From contig AP031353.1 of the NCBI GenBank assembly GCA_037833965.1, positions 14,758,501-14,822,500 of the forward strand: DNA of 64,000 nucleotides, in the 5' to 3' direction. The translations under genes were made by a program, and so were the position numbers. This DNA is from Marchantia polymorpha subsp. ruderalis. Taxonomy: Eukaryota > Streptophyta > Marchantiopsida > Marchantiales > Marchantiaceae. Below the pieces are notes generated by a model, which saw only the letters and a program-made list of their open reading frames with translations, was not told where the DNA came from and made no database searches. This document shows, one piece after another, positions 1 through 10,107 of this stretch (position 1 is its first letter; each line of letters begins with the position of its first letter).

Positions 1-646
1 CGGCGCGGACGGAATTCGCCTGCGCACAGGAGAACGCCTGTGCACAGGAGAATGTTCAAGTTCCGCGCCGGCGGAGAATCCGCCGAGGCCCCTGCCTGCG
101 CACAGGCAGGAGTTGAATTTTCGTCCGACATGCGGACACACGCGTCAAGGCAGAAGGAGATTGGCCGAGGGGCGGTACGAACAAGTATACCGCGCAAGGC
201 GGAAAACTCGCCTTCGGCGCTACGCCCCCATGTCCGGAGGGTGACACGCTCGCGGAGTTCAAATCCGCCAATTCGAGCGTGAGAGTTTAATCGACGACGG
301 CGGAGCGTGAAGCCGCGCGTGAGAGCGAAGACCGTTCCAGCGTACAGCCGGCGCGGCCATCAAGTGAGACGTTCTTCACGACCAAGAGACGACCATGACC
401 TTCGACCGGGCGGCGGAGAGCGTCCCATTCTTGAATTCGCGATTCCAATCTCTTGTGCGCGCTGCGCGCATCCATCTGCTGGCTGCGGAACATTCTCGTC
501 GTCGTCGCTCAGGAGATTTCTTGTTGATTGAGGGAGAAGTGAGTGCGCGTGATTTGGAATTGAGAGCGATTAGAGTTTGCCGAGAGAGAAAGAAACGCGG
601 ACAGTGCGGAAGTAGAATGAGCGGGCGAGCGAACCCCAGGAACGCA

Positions 647-3547
647 ATGACGAGACCGAGCAGATTGCGGATGGTGCCACTTCGCCTGCCGCAGAACGGG
701 CTGCGCGCTTTCGAAGAGCGCTTAATAGCAAGAAAGCTCGATTTCTTGCTATGGGGATGGAATTACATCTGCGCGAATATGGTGCGAGAGTGGCTAGAGC
801 CACAGGGACCACCCTCGCGCGGATTGCGTCCGCATGTTGACCGGTGGACAGTCCAAGATTGGGCGCAGGCGTTGGGAAGATGTGCTGGCATGCCAGGGCA
901 TCTCCTTTTCGACAGCGAGAGCATCAAGGTGACCAAGCAAGAAGAAGCGCAATTTGTGGAGCTGTTCAAGACCGGGAGGTCTACCAAGAATGGGTACAGG
1001 ACCCGTGATTACAAAGATCGATTTCGCCGGACTTTGTCCGCGGCGCTGATGCAATTACTGCAGCCGCACCGCGCCTGCTACATCACATTGTGGCAGGTCT
1101 CTTTTGTGGAGTGCGTCATCGAGGGAACTCCAATTCACTGGGCGAGCATCCTGCACAGGGTGATGCGACAGCACGCGTTTGAGGAGAAGGGGGGAACTCT
1201 AAACCATCTTTCTCCTTTCCTCATCAATTTTTATCGACAGCGGAATTGTTTGACAGCGGCGGAGCTTGAACATTTTCCGCCATTGTCCATCGACCATCCC
1301 GGGAAGTATGTGCGGGAGAACGAGGTCGATACTGATGCGGAGGAGTCACCGACTTCTACCCCATCAAGACGGAGGGATGAAGGGAGACACACCCCTGCGG
1401 CGCGAGTGCCGCGGAAGCGGCGATGGAGGGAAGAGGCCGAAGAGGAGCAGCATCAAGAACTCTCTGCTCCCATTCGACCGCGGCCGCTGTGCGAGCCATA
1501 CAGCCGGCCGAAGCAGAAGGCACGCAGACTGGTGTTGCCAGCTGACAGTGCAGACACGGCGACGATTGCGACGGAGATAGGAAGTGCGTCGCCAGAGAGA
1601 CGAGAGGAAGCGCGGACGACCGCAGGAGCAGCGGGCCACGCTGCAACCTCGTCGGGAGAGAGGCCGCCTACGGGCCAAGGGCCTCCGGAGTTACCACGTG
1701 CGATGCGGACAGATGTTCCGTTTGCGCACAGGCAAACCTCCGCGGACGAACGAGCCTCCGCGGACCGGCGAACACAAGTGGACGTGGATCTACGCTTACG
1801 CGTGGGAAGGAGCAGTCCGCCTGTGCACAGGCGCTCGCCTGTGCACAGGTCGCCTGTGCACAGGTCACCTATGCACAGAACACCTCCGCACGTGCCGCCT
1901 GTGCACAGGCAAGAATCACCCCCGTTCCAACGTAGGAAGGGGAAGGAGCCGGCGGAAGAACCGCCTACGAGACATCGGCCCTCGGGGCCAGACCCACCGG
2001 CGCACCACGCGCCGCAATTCGCGCCTTCAGCGCCAGGGCCTTCGAGCCGAGGAGATACGAGCAGAGAGCGTGCGGAGGCCGCACCATCGGCGGGAAGTAC
2101 GCCGATAGATGCGCCTTCGGCGGTAGGGCCTATAGGCCAAGGAACATCGGGCGTGCGGCCCCCGGCCATGTCGCCTTCGGCGATAGATGTCCGCGGCGCT
2201 ACGCCTGCTGCGGACAAGGCGCCGGCAAATGCGCCTGCGCACGGGCCGGGCACAGCCCCCACGGACCGATCGAGGGAGCAGCAGACGGTGGAGCGGAGTG
2301 ACTGTCCGCGGGATGAAATCTCGATGCGCGATGCGCAATCCAACCCCGCGCAGCCACCCTCCGCTCGATCGCCTTCGGCGACGGACGACGGCGACAGAGA
2401 GAATGCGGTGGGCAATCAACCAGCGAGCGACGGGGATGCCGCTCGGATACATTCGCCTTCCGCCTTAGACATTTTGGCGACGAGCAGCGAGGCTGCAGCC
2501 GTGCCTTCGCAGGCAGCACACGTCGAGGACGTGCAGCCCCACTCGGGGCAGTCGCCGACGCAATCAATGGCGACTGAAATTCTCCACTCGGATGATGAGG
2601 ACGGAGGCTCCACGGAAGAAATGTCAGGAGCAGAAGACACCGAGGAGGAGGAGGAGGAAATTGTTGGAGCGCCGGCGGCGGCGCTCTCTGAGCAGGTGAT
2701 TCCGTTGCTGCGGTACTTGGATCGCAAAGTCGATAAATACGCCGACCCACTCCAGCCGGGATCTTACATCGAGTTAGTGCGCAGGCGGACTCGCACTAAA
2801 GTCCACACCAGCAAGCTATTAGCTAGAGTGGACCAGGAGTTGAGGGACTTGAAGGAGAAGCATGAGTGCTTGTGGGGACAGTACAAGCTTAACCAGAAAT
2901 TCTACAAGCACTCCGAGAAGATGAAGGATGAGAAACTGGGCGAGCTCACCAAGGAGCAGGTGAAGGTCAAGGAAGCACTCAACTCTGAGCAGGCCGAGAA
3001 TCGGATTTTGTCAGAGGAGCTCGTGCGACAGACGCGGTTGTTGGAACAATGTCAGCTCGCACGGCAGGCGGATGAAGAATTAATCCGCAGTCTGCAGTCA
3101 GAGTGTGGCGAATTGAGGGCGCAACGTGCTGAAGCCGAATCGCAATTAGTGACCATTGAAGAGGATCGCAGGAAGGAGGCGGATCGCACGAAGGTGGAGA
3201 CGGCGAGGCGAGTCGCCCACTGTCTCAAGGGCTACGCACACTGGGAAGTGAAGGCGCAGGAGAAACTCACACTGCGTGAGTTTGAATTGCGCGCAGCCGG
3301 GTTGTTGTCAGGCGACAGTAGGAGTCGGCGGAAGGTAGCGAAGAAGCTCGAGGCCTTTCTGTCGAAGGCACAGGATACCATGTCCGCCCTCGAGGGGGAG
3401 GTGACCGCGGCGTTGCAGCGGTTGGGACTGCGTAGTCGAGCGGACGAGTGGCAGGGTAGGGAGTTAGTGCGCGGCAGTCGGCCGCGCAGGAGACGTAGTA
3501 CAGGATCCGCGGAGTGTAGTGTAGCGTGGTTCCGTGCAGGCGTGTAG
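647..3547 (+). CDS. LTR-encoded coiled-coil protein, intact copy (966 aa, function unknown)
   Basis: I chose the ATG at 647 because it aligns with the start of the homologous genes at 13281 and 19184; the frame is open upstream to 395. Residues 1 to about 215 are a conserved globular part with WGWNY near 40, an RTRDYKDR segment and a GGTLNHLSP segment. About 216-680 is Pro/Arg/Ser/Ala-rich low complexity, including PVHR repeats encoded by the GTGCACAGG palindromes. From about 700 to the end is charged heptad-like sequence (LVRQTRLLEQ, ELRAQRAEAE) typical of coiled coils, then a conserved basic tail. The N-terminal part is loosely reminiscent of the plant 'putative transposon protein' domain found near plant retroelements; this is a weak inference. 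It lacks zinc knuckles and enzyme motifs. It lies in U3, upstream of the LTR promoter, so it would be present at the 3' end of genomic transcripts. Confidence 0.7.
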   Translation: MTRPSRLRMVPLRLPQNGLRAFEERLIARKLDFLLWGWNYICANMVREWLEPQGPPSRGLRPHVDRWTVQDWAQALGRCAGMPGHLLFDSESIKVTKQEEAQFVELFKTGRSTKNGYRTRDYKDRFRRTLSAALMQLLQPHRACYITLWQVSFVECVIEGTPIHWASILHRVMRQHAFEEKGGTLNHLSPFLINFYRQRNCLTAAELEHFPPLSIDHPGKYVRENEVDTDAEESPTSTPSRRRDEGRHTPAARVPRKRRWREEAEEEQHQELSAPIRPRPLCEPYSRPKQKARRLVLPADSADTATIATEIGSASPERREEARTTAGAAGHAATSSGERPPTGQGPPELPRAMRTDVPFAHRQTSADERASADRRTQVDVDLRLRVGRSSPPVHRRSPVHRSPVHRSPMHRTPPHVPPVHRQESPPFQRRKGKEPAEEPPTRHRPSGPDPPAHHAPQFAPSAPGPSSRGDTSRERAEAAPSAGSTPIDAPSAVGPIGQGTSGVRPPAMSPSAIDVRGATPAADKAPANAPAHGPGTAPTDRSREQQTVERSDCPRDEISMRDAQSNPAQPPSARSPSATDDGDRENAVGNQPASDGDAARIHSPSALDILATSSEAAAVPSQAAHVEDVQPHSGQSPTQSMATEILHSDDEDGGSTEEMSGAEDTEEEEEEIVGAPAAALSEQVIPLLRYLDRKVDKYADPLQPGSYIELVRRRTRTKVHTSKLLARVDQELRDLKEKHECLWGQYKLNQKFYKHSEKMKDEKLGELTKEQVKVKEALNSEQAENRILSEELVRQTRLLEQCQLARQADEELIRSLQSECGELRAQRAEAESQLVTIEEDRRKEADRTKVETARRVAHCLKGYAHWEVKAQEKLTLREFELRAAGLLSGDSRSRRKVAKKLEAFLSKAQDTMSALEGEVTAALQRLGLRSRADEWQGRELVRGSRPRRRRSTGSAECSVAWFRAGV
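1810..1915 (+). repeat. GTGCACAGG palindrome cluster inside the coding region
   Basis: Five or more copies of CCTGTGCACAGG or close variants, a perfect 12-bp palindrome, occur in about 100 bp. In frame they encode a PVHR(S/R) repeat in the low-complexity middle of the LTR protein. The same palindrome is scattered through non-coding U3 DNA elsewhere in this family. Confidence 0.75.
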
Positions 3548-3582
3548 CGTAGTGCAGTGTAGTGCTAGTTAGGACTTAGAAG

Positions 3583-3612
3583 GTATAAAATAGTTCCAGG
3601 CGTTTTGCCTGG
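3583..3612 (+). promoter_or_regulatory. LTR P TATA box and downstream hairpin
   Basis: TATAAAAT at 3583-3590 is followed by a hairpin with stem CCAGGC/GCCTGG (3596-3601 and 3607-3612) and loop GTTTT. The same arrangement sits at 15873, 21771 and, inverted, 11071. In two of these copies the stem is CAAGGC/GCCTTG, a compensatory pair change. The hairpin probably lies close to the transcription start, at the beginning of R. Confidence 0.7.
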
Positions 3613-4341
3613 GGTTCTTTCCCAAACTCAAAAGTATAGATCAGGAACCCATTTCCTTTGCGTGTTTGTGTCCTTGAGTTCTGTCACCACGCAGGAGGAG
3701 TTACAACTTAGCGTTCCGCATTTTGTAGCTGAAGGCCTTCGGCCGAATGTTCAGAGCTAGTACATTGGTTAGAGACTTGAGTAGTTCGGATCTGCACCTG
3801 CGGGTGACTGCCGATGCTCAGAGCCAGTGACTAGTTAGATACTTGAACAGTTTCGCCCCTACACCTTCGAGTGTTTCTTTCTGATTGTACTCCTTGGGAT
3901 TTTTCCCCTGAATGCCAAAGTGAAGTTTTGCTACTTCGTGTAAGCCTTGGTTGTAAATTCAGGTTACGCTGCAGCAGGTGCCTTGAGGGTAACCCCTGTA
4001 GTATTTCTGGGAATGACAAGTGCCTGAGAATTCAAACTCTTCAATAGACTGTTGTTGTGTTACTGGAACGTTTCACAGTGAGTCCTTCAGTGTGGACCTG
4101 TGTTCTCTGCGCGTTCTGTGAGTTGAGAGTGTTGTTCACCGCGTCTGAGTGACTTCGATCCGAAGTAGGTAGTCCAAACCGGGTTTCCTACACTAGCAGC
4201 AAGCTAGTGGAAGTGTTGTAAAAGCCGGAGTTGGAAGTCACTGCCCGCAGCTTTGCCGAGTGTACTCTTGAGAGACGTTCCCCCTGAAATCTTGAAGTAG
4301 AGGTCCTAACGGATCTCTGGGTTGTGTTTCTGTAGTTTCAG

Positions 4342-4366
4342 GTGTGTGTGTGTGTGTGTGTGTGTG
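4342..4366 (+). repeat. (GT)n microsatellite in R-U5 of LTR P
   Basis: A run of alternating G and T, about 25 bases. Runs of different length occupy the same place in the other LTRs (about 10308-10322 as CA, 16540-16554, 22442-22467). Confidence 0.9.
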
Positions 4367-4565
4367 TTACGCTGCACTGTGCGACCTCCGAGTGCGCTCC
4401 GAGTGGACACTTGCAGTATTTCTGGGAGTGACAGTTGCCTGAGAATTCAAACTCCTCAATAGTCTGTTAAAACGTGACACTTTATACCCTGTGTGTTCCT
4501 CTGTCCCTGTGGGTTCGACCTTTCTACCACTATATTGCAGTTTTAGCCTTTAGTGGGTTATTACA

Positions 4566-6087
4566 CCCGCTCATTCTACTTCCGCACCGCCCGTGCTTCT
4601 TTCTCTCTCGGCAAACTCTAATCGCTCTCAATTCCAAATCACGCGCACTCACTTCTCCCTCAATCAACAAGAAATCTCCTGTGCGACGACGACGAGAATG
4701 TTCCGCAGCCAGCAGATGGATGCGCGCAGCGCGCACAAGAGATTGGAATCGCGAATTCAAGAATGGGACGTTCTCCGCCGCCCGGTCGAAGGTCATGGTC
4801 GGCTCTTGGTCGTGAAGAACGTCTCACTTGATGGCCGCGCCGGCTGTACGCTGGAACGGTCTTCGCTCTCACGCGCGGCTTCACGCTCCGCCGTCGTCGA
4901 TTAAACTCTCACGCTCGAATTGGCGGGTTTGAACTCCGCGAGCGTGTCGCCCTGCGGACATGGGGGCGTAGCGCCGAAGGCGAGTTTTCCGCCTTGCGCG
5001 GTACACTTGTTCGTACCGCCCCTCGGCCAATCTCCCGCTGCCTTGACGCGTGTGTCCGCATGTCGGACAAAAATTCAACTCCTGCCTGTGCGCAGGCAGG
5101 GGCCTCGGCGGATTCTCCGCCGGCGCGGAACTTGAACATCCTCCTGTGCACAGGCGTTCGCCTGTGCGCAGGCGAATTCCGTCCGCGGCGCTGCGCTGGC
5201 GCGGAAGGCGTTGACCGTGGTCAGCCGTCTCCGTCCAGTCTGTCCGTTCCTTGTCTCTCCGTCGGCGCTTCCGCCGCCGCAACTCCGTCCGTCCAAGAGC
5301 GCATCCACCCGTGCCGTCCGCACGGTCCGTACCTATTGGATTACTCTGGCGGCTCTTCCGACGTACGCGACGCTGCGCTGGCGCGGAAGGCGCCGTACAC
5401 TTTCTACCTCACAAGGCGCATTTCTAGGGCCCAAGGCGGATTTTCCGCCGACGCCGAAGTGCCTGTGCACAGGCGGCACGTGTGGAGGTGTCCTGTGCAC
5501 AGGCGACCTGTGCACAGGTGAGCGCCTGTGCACAGGCGGACTTCGCGCCTTCCCTAACCCTACTTCGCCTGTGCACAGGCGAACGCCTTCGTCCATGCAT
5601 AGGACAAAACTTGAATCCCCCTTCCGCGTAGGCGGAATTCGCGCCGGTGGCGAACTCCTTCCGCCGTAGGCGACCGCCTCCGTTTCTTCCAGTAGCGATA
5701 ACTCCCTAAGTCCTCGTCCGTTCCAAGCGTTCTTGGGCTCGTTAGAATCAGCGCGTCGAGCTCTTTCCAACGGGACCCTAACTTGGTCCAGGCGCCCGAG
5801 GGTTTACCTAATTACGGGGGTTTCCCTACAGCCGCGGACGCAACCTCCGAAGGCGGGTTTTGCGCCTTGCGCCGTAGAGATCCTAACTGCGGATCTCGCA
5901 GGGAGGGTGGTGCCTGCCCTTGCTGCGGCACCCCAAATCCCAGATTCTACAAGATCCCTCGAGAATCCCCGCGATCTTCCGGATTCACTCTGTTTTGATG
6001 TACCGAAGGCTATTTACAATGCTGCCAGGGTACAGTTTTTCAAAAATGTTTTAATTTCCTCAAAATTGCCAAAAGTGGGGTACCACA
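4566..6087 (-). mobile_element. Inverted LTR fragment 'M', 5' part only
   Basis: Read on the minus strand from 6087, this starts TGTGGTACCCCAC, resembling the family's LTR 5' terminus (TGTGGTAACACAC at 9369 and 17825). It continues through U3 into the leader of the LTR gene. It stops at 4566, where P's terminus TTATTACA begins, just before the gene's aligned start codon. The parsimonious reading is an LTR or element inserted in inverted orientation into the gag region of G and then split by P. The other half of M would lie left of the window. GAGGG at 6088 is the candidate target duplication on the right, and CCCGC at 4566 is the candidate duplication for P. Confidence 0.65.
5139..5595 (-). 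repeat. GTGCACAGG/GTGCGCAGG palindrome cluster in U3 of M
   Basis: About ten copies of CCTGTGCACAGG or the GCGC variant, spaced irregularly, with interspersed GCCTTCGGC-type short palindromes. No convincing coding potential is associated with them in this copy. Confidence 0.75.
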
Positions 6088-6094
6088 GAGGGAA

Positions 6095-7516
6095 ATGGCG
6101 GGTACGCTCCCACCAAGACGCATGGCACCTCCAGGCAATTACAACCGACCTCGACCACAATTCGATGGTTGCTACAACTGCGGAGACATGGGACATTACG
6201 CGCCAAGCTGTCCCCACCCGAGGAAGCAAATGGGGTATGCACCGTTGTGCAGCAATTGCAAGAAGTCTGGACATACAGCAGCCGAATGTGATCAGCCACC
6301 AGTCCCTAGGCCAGCCGTGCGTTTCGTATCGACACCTGGCAAGGAAGAGGTGCAGGTCAACCAGGTAGAACTGAGCCCGGACCCAGCTGAAGGAGACGAA
6401 GTATGGCCGGAGGAAGAAGTAATGTGCGGACGGGTAGAGACCCGAAGTTCGAAGAGGAGGGGAGAGGACCACGAGGACACTCGCCGCCTCGAGCGTAGGG
6501 AAGAGAGGAGGAAGTCTAAAGAAGTTAGAGAAGGCCAAAGGAGAAGGCCGGGTACACCTCCGGCGATGAGGAACACCCAGCCGGAGCAGAACTCAGAGAA
6601 GGCGGACAGGTCTTCGGAAGAGTTCCGGACTCGAGACTACCTTCCGGACATCAAATATGAGGTGAGTCACCTCATCAAGGAAGCACTGGGCGCCGGAACG
6701 ACATCCGACGACCGGAAGGCGGCTAAGCCCCCTACACCACTTCCGACCGCGAGTACAGGGAAACTTCCGGCTGTGACTTCCAACACTTCCTACGACATAG
6801 TGGAGGACATAGGGAGTCAGAGGGCAAATATTTCCTTCCACCAGCTGTTGGAGGACAATAAGACGTACAAAAGGATGCTGATGCTTTCGTTGCGCCGACC
6901 ACGCAAACCCCGAAAAGAGAAACTTCCGGCTGTGTACAGAGTGGAAGGAGGAGGCCTAGGACCTCCAGAGATCGAAGTAGAGATCGGAGGCTGCGTCATA
7001 CAGAAGGTACCAGTGGACTCCGGCTCGGGCGTGAATATCATGATCGAGGAGACAGCGAACTCCTTGGAGTTCCTGACCTTCGAGCCTACATCCCGAGTGT
7101 TGCGACTGGCCGATCAAACGCGCAGAATGCCGCTAGGAATGTTGAGCAATGTGAGAACCAACATTGGAGGAGTGGACTTTCAACTGTCCTACATAATATT
7201 GCAACCTCTAATGAAGAAAGGTTATGATGTGCTGCTTGGCAGACCGTGGCTATACGATGCCAAAGCAAGGTGTGATTGGAGGAGGAAGAGATTACAGTTC
7301 CGGAACCCTGCGGACCCTCCGACTGTCATTACCGTACCATGGACCAAGGTACCCCATGAGGGCGAAACACCTTCCACCACCTCCGGTTACACAACTAGAG
7401 GGGAGACCAGCTCGTCATGCACTTCAGAGACAGAAACGTCGGACGAGTTTGTGGGTTACGTCACTTGCTGCTCCATTGAGGAGGAAGGAGACGATGTGCA
7501 TCCGGATGACGAATAG
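6095..7516 (+). CDS. Gag C-terminal part (two CCHC zinc knuckles) fused to aspartic protease
   Basis: The N-terminus is truncated: the capsid part of Gag would lie left of 6088 and is displaced by the M insertion, so the ATG at 6095 need not be the native start. Residues about 25-38 (CYNCGDMGHYAPSC) and about 50-63 (CSNCKKSGHTAAEC) are CX2CX4HX4C zinc knuckles, which bind retroelement RNA. A long charged linker follows. At about 305-400 lies a retropepsin-like domain with the catalytic VDSGSG motif and a later LLGRPWL segment, as in gypsy proteases. The frame ends at TAG 7514-7516 and continues in the same frame into reverse transcriptase, so the stop may be a readthrough stop rather than decay. 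Confidence 0.8.
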   Translation: MAGTLPPRRMAPPGNYNRPRPQFDGCYNCGDMGHYAPSCPHPRKQMGYAPLCSNCKKSGHTAAECDQPPVPRPAVRFVSTPGKEEVQVNQVELSPDPAEGDEVWPEEEVMCGRVETRSSKRRGEDHEDTRRLERREERRKSKEVREGQRRRPGTPPAMRNTQPEQNSEKADRSSEEFRTRDYLPDIKYEVSHLIKEALGAGTTSDDRKAAKPPTPLPTASTGKLPAVTSNTSYDIVEDIGSQRANISFHQLLEDNKTYKRMLMLSLRRPRKPRKEKLPAVYRVEGGGLGPPEIEVEIGGCVIQKVPVDSGSGVNIMIEETANSLEFLTFEPTSRVLRLADQTRRMPLGMLSNVRTNIGGVDFQLSYIILQPLMKKGYDVLLGRPWLYDAKARCDWRRKRLQFRNPADPPTVITVPWTKVPHEGETPSTTSGYTTRGETSSSCTSETETSDEFVGYVTCCSIEEEGDDVHPDDE

Positions 7517-7522
7517 CAACTA
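7514..7522 (+). promoter_or_regulatory. Candidate stop-codon readthrough site between protease and RT
   Basis: The stop reads UAG CAA CUA, which matches the UAG-CAR-YYA context that supports readthrough in tobamoviruses. The following codons stay in the same frame into reverse transcriptase. The later stops in pol (UAG GAC at 7940, UAG UGG at 16801) lack this context. Confidence 0.45.
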
Positions 7523-9368
7523 GCAGCCGGACTGGGCAGAAGCGAGATCAGTCACACAGAGGGGATTGTCGACCCAAGTGATTGCTGCGAACTGCAACTC
7601 AGTCCAGGTAAAGGCTTGAAGGTGTCAAGCCAGGTACAAGGAGAAGAGTTGAACAGAGTACAGGCGTTTCTTCGCCAGTATGAGGATGTCTTCGCATGGA
7701 AGATTGAAGACATGAAAGGCATACCTGCAAGGTATGGGGAGCACAGGATCGACTTGTTGGACGAGGCAGTTCCGGTTCGCCAACGCCAATACAGGCTCAA
7801 CCCAAAATATTCATTATTGGTGAAGGACGAAATCGATAAGTACCTGAGCGCAGGAATCATCTACCCGGTACTCAGTAGCGAGTGGGTGTCGCCTATCGTA
7901 ATCGTGCCCAAGAAACTGACGGGTAAGATCCGGGTGTGCTAGGACTTCCGAAAGCTGAACGCAGCAACGAGGAAGGACCATCACCCTCTTCCTTTCACGG
8001 ACTCTATTTTGGACCATGTCGCAGGGCATGAATGCTACAGTTTCCTAGACGGATTCTCCGGCTACAACCAGGTGTCCATCAGGGAACAGGACAAGGACAA
8101 AACAACCTTCACGACCGACTGGGGAACCTATGCTTATCACAAGATGCCGTTCGGGCTGTGCAACGCGCCAGCGACGTTCCAGCGGATGATGACAAACATC
8201 TTCCAAGAGCACCTGAGGAAGTTCCTGGAAATTTTCATCGATGACTTTTGTGTCTTCGGTAAGAGGTCGGAGCACCTTAACCATCTTCGGCAGACGTTTG
8301 ACAGATGTAGGGAGAGCAGCTTGTCCTTGCACCCTGAGAAGTGTTTTTTCTTCATGACCAGCGGAATCCTGCTGGGGCACCGAGTTTCGTTCGATGGCAT
8401 TGCAGTGGATGTAGAGAAGGTGAAGATTATTCTCGAACTTCAGCCGCCGACGAATCTGCGTGAGTTGAGGGCCTTCCTTGGCCATGTAGGTTATTACAGA
8501 AGGTTCATAAATATGTACGCCATCTTGGCAGCCGATCTGACGAAGCTGCTTAAGAAGGAGGAACCCTATGTGTGGGGCAAGGAGCAACAGCTGGCCTTTG
8601 AAACACTCAAAGCCAAACTGACGACTGCTCCGGTTCTGAGAAGTCCGGATTGGAACAGACCTTTCCATGTCTATGTAGACACGTCGGCATTTGCAATCGG
8701 AGTGGTTCTCAGTCAGAAGGACGACAACAAGAAAGACTACCCGATTTACTTCGCGAGTCGTCAGTTGTCAGCAGCAGAGAAGAAGTACACGACAACTGAG
8801 AGGGAGGCGTTGGGAATGGTGTACTCCTGTAAGAAGTTCCGACATTATTTGATCTGCTACGAGTTCGTGTTTCATGTAGATCATTACGCCTTACAGCACC
8901 TGGTGAAGAAGGCGGATCTGTTCGGACGAATTGCCAGGTGGGTACTACTGCTGCAGGAATTCACCTACACTGTGCAGACTAGGAAAGGCGTTCACCATGA
9001 GAACGCGGACTACCTCTCCCGACTATGGACCGAACCCATTGAGGAGGAGGTAGTGGATGATTTTCCCGACGAACAACTTTTTCAGTTGTCCGCCAGCCAT
9101 GAGTCCAGGTACGCGGACTTATACAGGTTTCTACTCACACTCCAATGTCCGGAAGGATTGGATGCGGAGCAGCGCACAGTCTTCGTTCATAAAGCGGGAC
9201 CTTACCAGCTCCAACAGGGGGTCTTATTCAAGAAAATGGCAGACGAGAGGCTGTGCAGATGCTTAGAGGAGTCCGAAGTTCCGCGAGTCGTTAAAGCCAT
9301 GCACACAGAAGACGCTGGTGGTCACTACGCCACCAGGAATACAGTGACCACAATTGTGAATGCAGGAT
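7517..9368 (+). pseudogene. Reverse transcriptase-RNase H part of pol, with one premature stop
   Basis: In frame with the protease. RT begins around 7616 (EDVFAWKIEDMKG, later RQRQYRLNP). It is interrupted by TAG at 7940-7942, where RVC*DFRKLN is seen and gypsy RTs normally have a residue before DFRKLN. It then continues with FLDGFSGYNQ, MPFGLCNAPATFQ and the active-site motif FIDDF. RNase H follows (FHVYVDTSAFAIG, then YFASRQLS and TEREALG). The end, HTEDAGGHYATRN...VNAG, is the start of the integrase HHCC finger. It is cut at 9368 by solo LTR S1 and resumes at 16799. Confidence 0.85.
9364..9368 (+). repeat. Target-site duplication AGGAT, left copy (S1)
   Basis: AGGAT immediately before the LTR start TGTGGTAAC; repeated at 16794-16798 directly after the LTR end TTATTACA. 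Confidence 0.9.
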
Positions 9369-10102
9369 TGTGGTAACACACTTTTTGTTTTTTTGCAGAA
9401 TTTAAACAATTTTAGAAAACTAGTACCAAAGCAGTGTTTGTAGCTAGAGAAGGGTACGCTAAATAGAGTGGATTGATGAGATCGTCACGAGGGCACAAAG
9501 AATCACGTAGTCGGATGTACCAACGCCAACGTCTTCGACGCCTTCGGCAAAAGCTCCTTTTTTGAGGTGTCTCTACTCACGCGCCTCCAGCGTATAAGGA
9601 AGCTACGCTTCCGGCGCAGACACCTCAGGAGGAGGTTTTGCTAAAGACGTCAGGAGAAGGGCCCGGACCTCTAAAGGCGTCCGACCATGAGTGCGCCTTC
9701 GGCGAAGCGCCGCTAGCGCGGAAAGGGGAAACCTTCATAACAATCGGGATACACGGTAGATCCAGTTGGTTGAGGTTGCATTAGAAAGAGCTCGGGACGC
9801 TCGTTCTAACGAGTCCAAGAGCGTCGGAGATGGATAAGGAATGGAGAAGTTATGAGCGTCGGAAAACTCGTAGCCGGACATGCGCCGTTCGCGCTAGGGT
9901 TCACAGCCGGAAAGGATTCCCGTACGCCCTCGGCGATGCGCCTTCGGCGGAATCACGCGCTCATAGGAGGAAACCAACTCATAGGAGGAAACCAACTCAG
10001 AGTCGGAAGCGCCTTTGGCGGCTGTTCATGGAAGGAAAGCGCCGGTCGGATGTACGCCTCCGAATTGGCGCTGACGGCCGGATACGCTGGCATGAGTTGC
10101 GC

Positions 10103-10107
10103 TGACG
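10103..10107 (+). repeat. Target-site duplication TGACG, left copy (S2)
   Basis: TGACG before the S2 terminus TGTAATAAC; repeated at 12641-12645. S1 sequence resumes at the second copy, as shown by comparison with 18530-18560. Confidence 0.88.

Larger units (their letters stand above)
1..4565 (+). mobile_element. Long LTR 'P' of a Ty3/gypsy element, left end outside window
   Basis: The right end, GTGGGTTATTACA, is the same 3' terminus seen at 16793 and 22702. A TATA box at 3583 and the following ~980 bp match the promoter-proximal and R-U5 parts of the other LTRs. The part before position 647 is U3 sequence rich in short palindromes, and 647-3547 is an open reading frame lying inside U3. Positions 1 to about 620 recur inverted at about 4573-5200 because the neighbouring fragment M belongs to the same subfamily. 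P ends inside M and is best read as a later insertion into it. Whether P is a solo LTR or the 3' LTR of a complete element cannot be told, because its left side is missing. Confidence 0.8.

Noticed and set aside
1453-2415. Long minus-strand reading frame opposite the LTR gene in P
   Set aside because: It is the antisense of a GC-rich low-complexity coding region (repeats of PVHR and PSA), has no homologue opposite the S1 and G copies in the same frame, and shows no domain.
1-4565. P as the 5' LTR of element G
   Set aside because: P is followed directly by inverted LTR sequence (M) and not by a primer-binding site and gag. P is also a different subfamily from the G 3' LTR.
4530-4796. Separate minus-strand gene starting MTFDRAAENV
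   Set aside because: It is the leader part of the LTR gene in fragment M, cut off by the P terminus; the last residues come from the inverted LTR end, and the aligned start codon of the real gene is not reached.
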